A stretch of DNA of 6,316 bases, from positions 1 through 6,316 of the forward strand of contig JACCVE010000381.1 of assembly GCA_013698285.1 (NCBI GenBank). The letters are read 5' to 3'. A program made the position numbers and the translations under genes. Position 1 is the stretch's first letter, and the number at the start of each line of letters is the position of its first letter. Shown one piece after another: positions 5,376 through 6,316 of this stretch. Origin of the DNA: Chloroflexia bacterium (GTDB lineage Bacteria > Chloroflexota > Chloroflexia > Thermomicrobiales > UBA6265). The notes beneath the pieces are model-generated. The model was not told the origin of the DNA, did not search any database, and saw only the letters and a program-made list of their open reading frames with translations.

Positions 5376-6316
5376 TCAGCGACCGGCACGCGAGCTCGAA
5401 GAGTGGTTGATGACCTGTGCGGTGGCGATGGCGGTGACGGCTTCGATCGCCCGATCGATCTCGGCCACGGTGGTGAAGGGGCCTGGGCTGAAGCGGATCG
5501 TTCCCTCGGGGAACACGCCAAGGGTACGGCACGCTTCGGGAGCGCAGTGCAACCCGGCGCGACAGGCGATGTCGAACGATTGGTCGAGGACCATGGCCAC
5601 CTCCTGTGGGGACCACCCCCGGATCACGAACGAGACCACCGCGGCCTGACGGCGGAGATCCTCGGCGGCGAAGACCGTGACGCCGGGGATGTCGTCGAGC
5701 CCATCGAGAAGGCGAGTCACCAGATCCGTCTCATGGGCGGCGATGGCCTCGATACCCCGTTCCGCCAAGTACGCTAGCCCGGCCCCGAGGGCGGCGATGC
5801 CGACCGTGTTGACGGTGCCGGCCTCGTACCGATAGGGCAGGTCGGTGGGAGGGGTGTCGTCCTCCGAGCGATAGCCGGTCCCGCCCGTCAGCAGCGGGTC
5901 GAGCTGGTCGGTGTCGACGCCTGGACCGATGACCAAGGCGCCGGTCCCCGGAGGACCGAGGAGTCCCTTGTGCCCGGGCATCGCCACCAGGTCGGCCCCG
6001 AGCACCCCGGCGTTTACCGGGATCGCCCCCGCCGTTTGGGAGGCGTCGAGGAGAACGAGAGCGCCAACCTCGTGGGCGAGACGGGCGATCTCGGCGACAT
6101 CCTCGATTGCCCCGTTCACGTTCGAGGCATGCGTCACGGTCACCAGGCGGGCGCCGCGCATCGCGGAAGTGAGGTGCCCCGCGTCGAGTGAACGATCCCG
6201 ACTGGGCCGGACCCGGACGACCTCGACGCCACGGCTCGCCACGACCTGGAGCGGCCGCCGGACGGCGTTGTGCTCCATCCCCGTCGAGACCACGCGATCC
6301 CCGGGCCGGAGCAGGC
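5376..6316 (-). CDS. Cysteine desulfurase-family class-V aminotransferase, C-terminal part
   Basis: Partial gene: 312 residues are visible, and about 70 N-terminal residues lie beyond the right edge, judging by relatives of about 380-390. These are PLP enzymes that take sulfur from cysteine as an enzyme persulfide, releasing alanine. Visible signatures, numbered from the first whole codon: GDRVVSTGMEHNAVRRPL (5-22), THASNVNG (61-68), the PLP-contacting Asp in LLDASQTAG (Asp90), the Schiff-base lysine in PGHKG (Lys116), GGTGYRSEDD (144-153), YRYEAGTVNT (161-170), and the persulfide cysteine in CRAGLHCAP (Cys257), followed by FPEGTIRFSPG. RAGLHCAP and EGTIRFSPGPF point to the 'cysteine desulfurase family' subgroup rather than canonical IscS. 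No scaffold or acceptor gene (sufU, sufB, iscU, thiI) is in view, so its sulfur acceptor is unknown. The internal GTG at 6293 is not the start, because homology continues through it to the edge. Confidence 0.88.
   Translation of the reverse strand, partial: LLRPGDRVVSTGMEHNAVRRPLQVVASRGVEVVRVRPSRDRSLDAGHLTSAMRGARLVTVTHASNVNGAIEDVAEIARLAHEVGALVLLDASQTAGAIPVNAGVLGADLVAMPGHKGLLGPPGTGALVIGPGVDTDQLDPLLTGGTGYRSEDDTPPTDLPYRYEAGTVNTVGIAALGAGLAYLAERGIEAIAAHETDLVTRLLDGLDDIPGVTVFAAEDLRRQAAVVSFVIRGWSPQEVAMVLDQSFDIACRAGLHCAPEACRTLGVFPEGTIRFSPGPFTTVAEIDRAIEAVTAIATAQVINHSSSSRAGR

Noticed and set aside
5353..5616. An N-terminal extension of the small membrane protein, giving 234 residues.
   Set aside because: It lies within the desulfurase coding region, is rich in Arg, His and Pro as shadow frames are, and the ATG at 5352 has a proper ribosome site.
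1..6316. A defence island, mobile element, CRISPR array or biosynthetic cluster.
   Set aside because: No repeat array, transposase, integrase, nuclease pair or clustered biosynthetic genes are visible on either strand. The contents are housekeeping genes plus a few small unknowns.

Overview
The window is a gene-dense stretch of bacterial chromosome, roughly two-thirds G+C by eye, with every recognisable gene on the minus strand. It reads as ordinary core genome: no transposase, integrase, tRNA, CRISPR array or phage gene is visible. The high G+C, the Gram-positive-type SOS box and the general look of the proteins suggest Chloroflexota, perhaps Thermomicrobia/Sphaerobacter-like. This is inference. 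A high-G+C actinobacterium or a related deep lineage is not excluded.

In the direction of transcription (right to left) the order is: a class-V aminotransferase of the cysteine desulfurase type, running off the right edge (5376-6316); a small two-helix membrane protein of unknown function (4912-5352); a Nudix-fold protein whose Nudix box has lost most of its catalytic residues (4364-4849); uvrB (2237-4261); a secreted protein of unknown function (1013-2170); aroQ, type II 3-dehydroquinate dehydratase (494-1003); and the N-terminal part of an M24 (Xaa-Pro) peptidase running off the left edge (1-497).

The genes fall into two likely transcription groups. The desulfurase, membrane protein and Nudix genes are closely spaced, with gaps of 23 and 62 nt. 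A 97-nt gap follows that holds a textbook LexA/SOS operator (GAAC-N4-GTTC at 4344-4355) and a -10 hexamer (TATACT). uvrB therefore has its own promoter and is probably damage-inducible. Downstream of uvrB, the secreted protein, aroQ and the peptidase follow with gaps of 66 nt, 9 nt and a 4-nt overlap, so they could be read from the uvrB promoter or from an unseen one. Two intercistronic gaps (4850-4911 and 2171-2236) each hold a strong G+C-rich stem-loop with no U-tract.

No clearly new system is present. The points most worth a second look are the SOS operator, the degenerate Nudix protein, the uncharacterised secreted and membrane proteins, and the intercistronic stem-loops.
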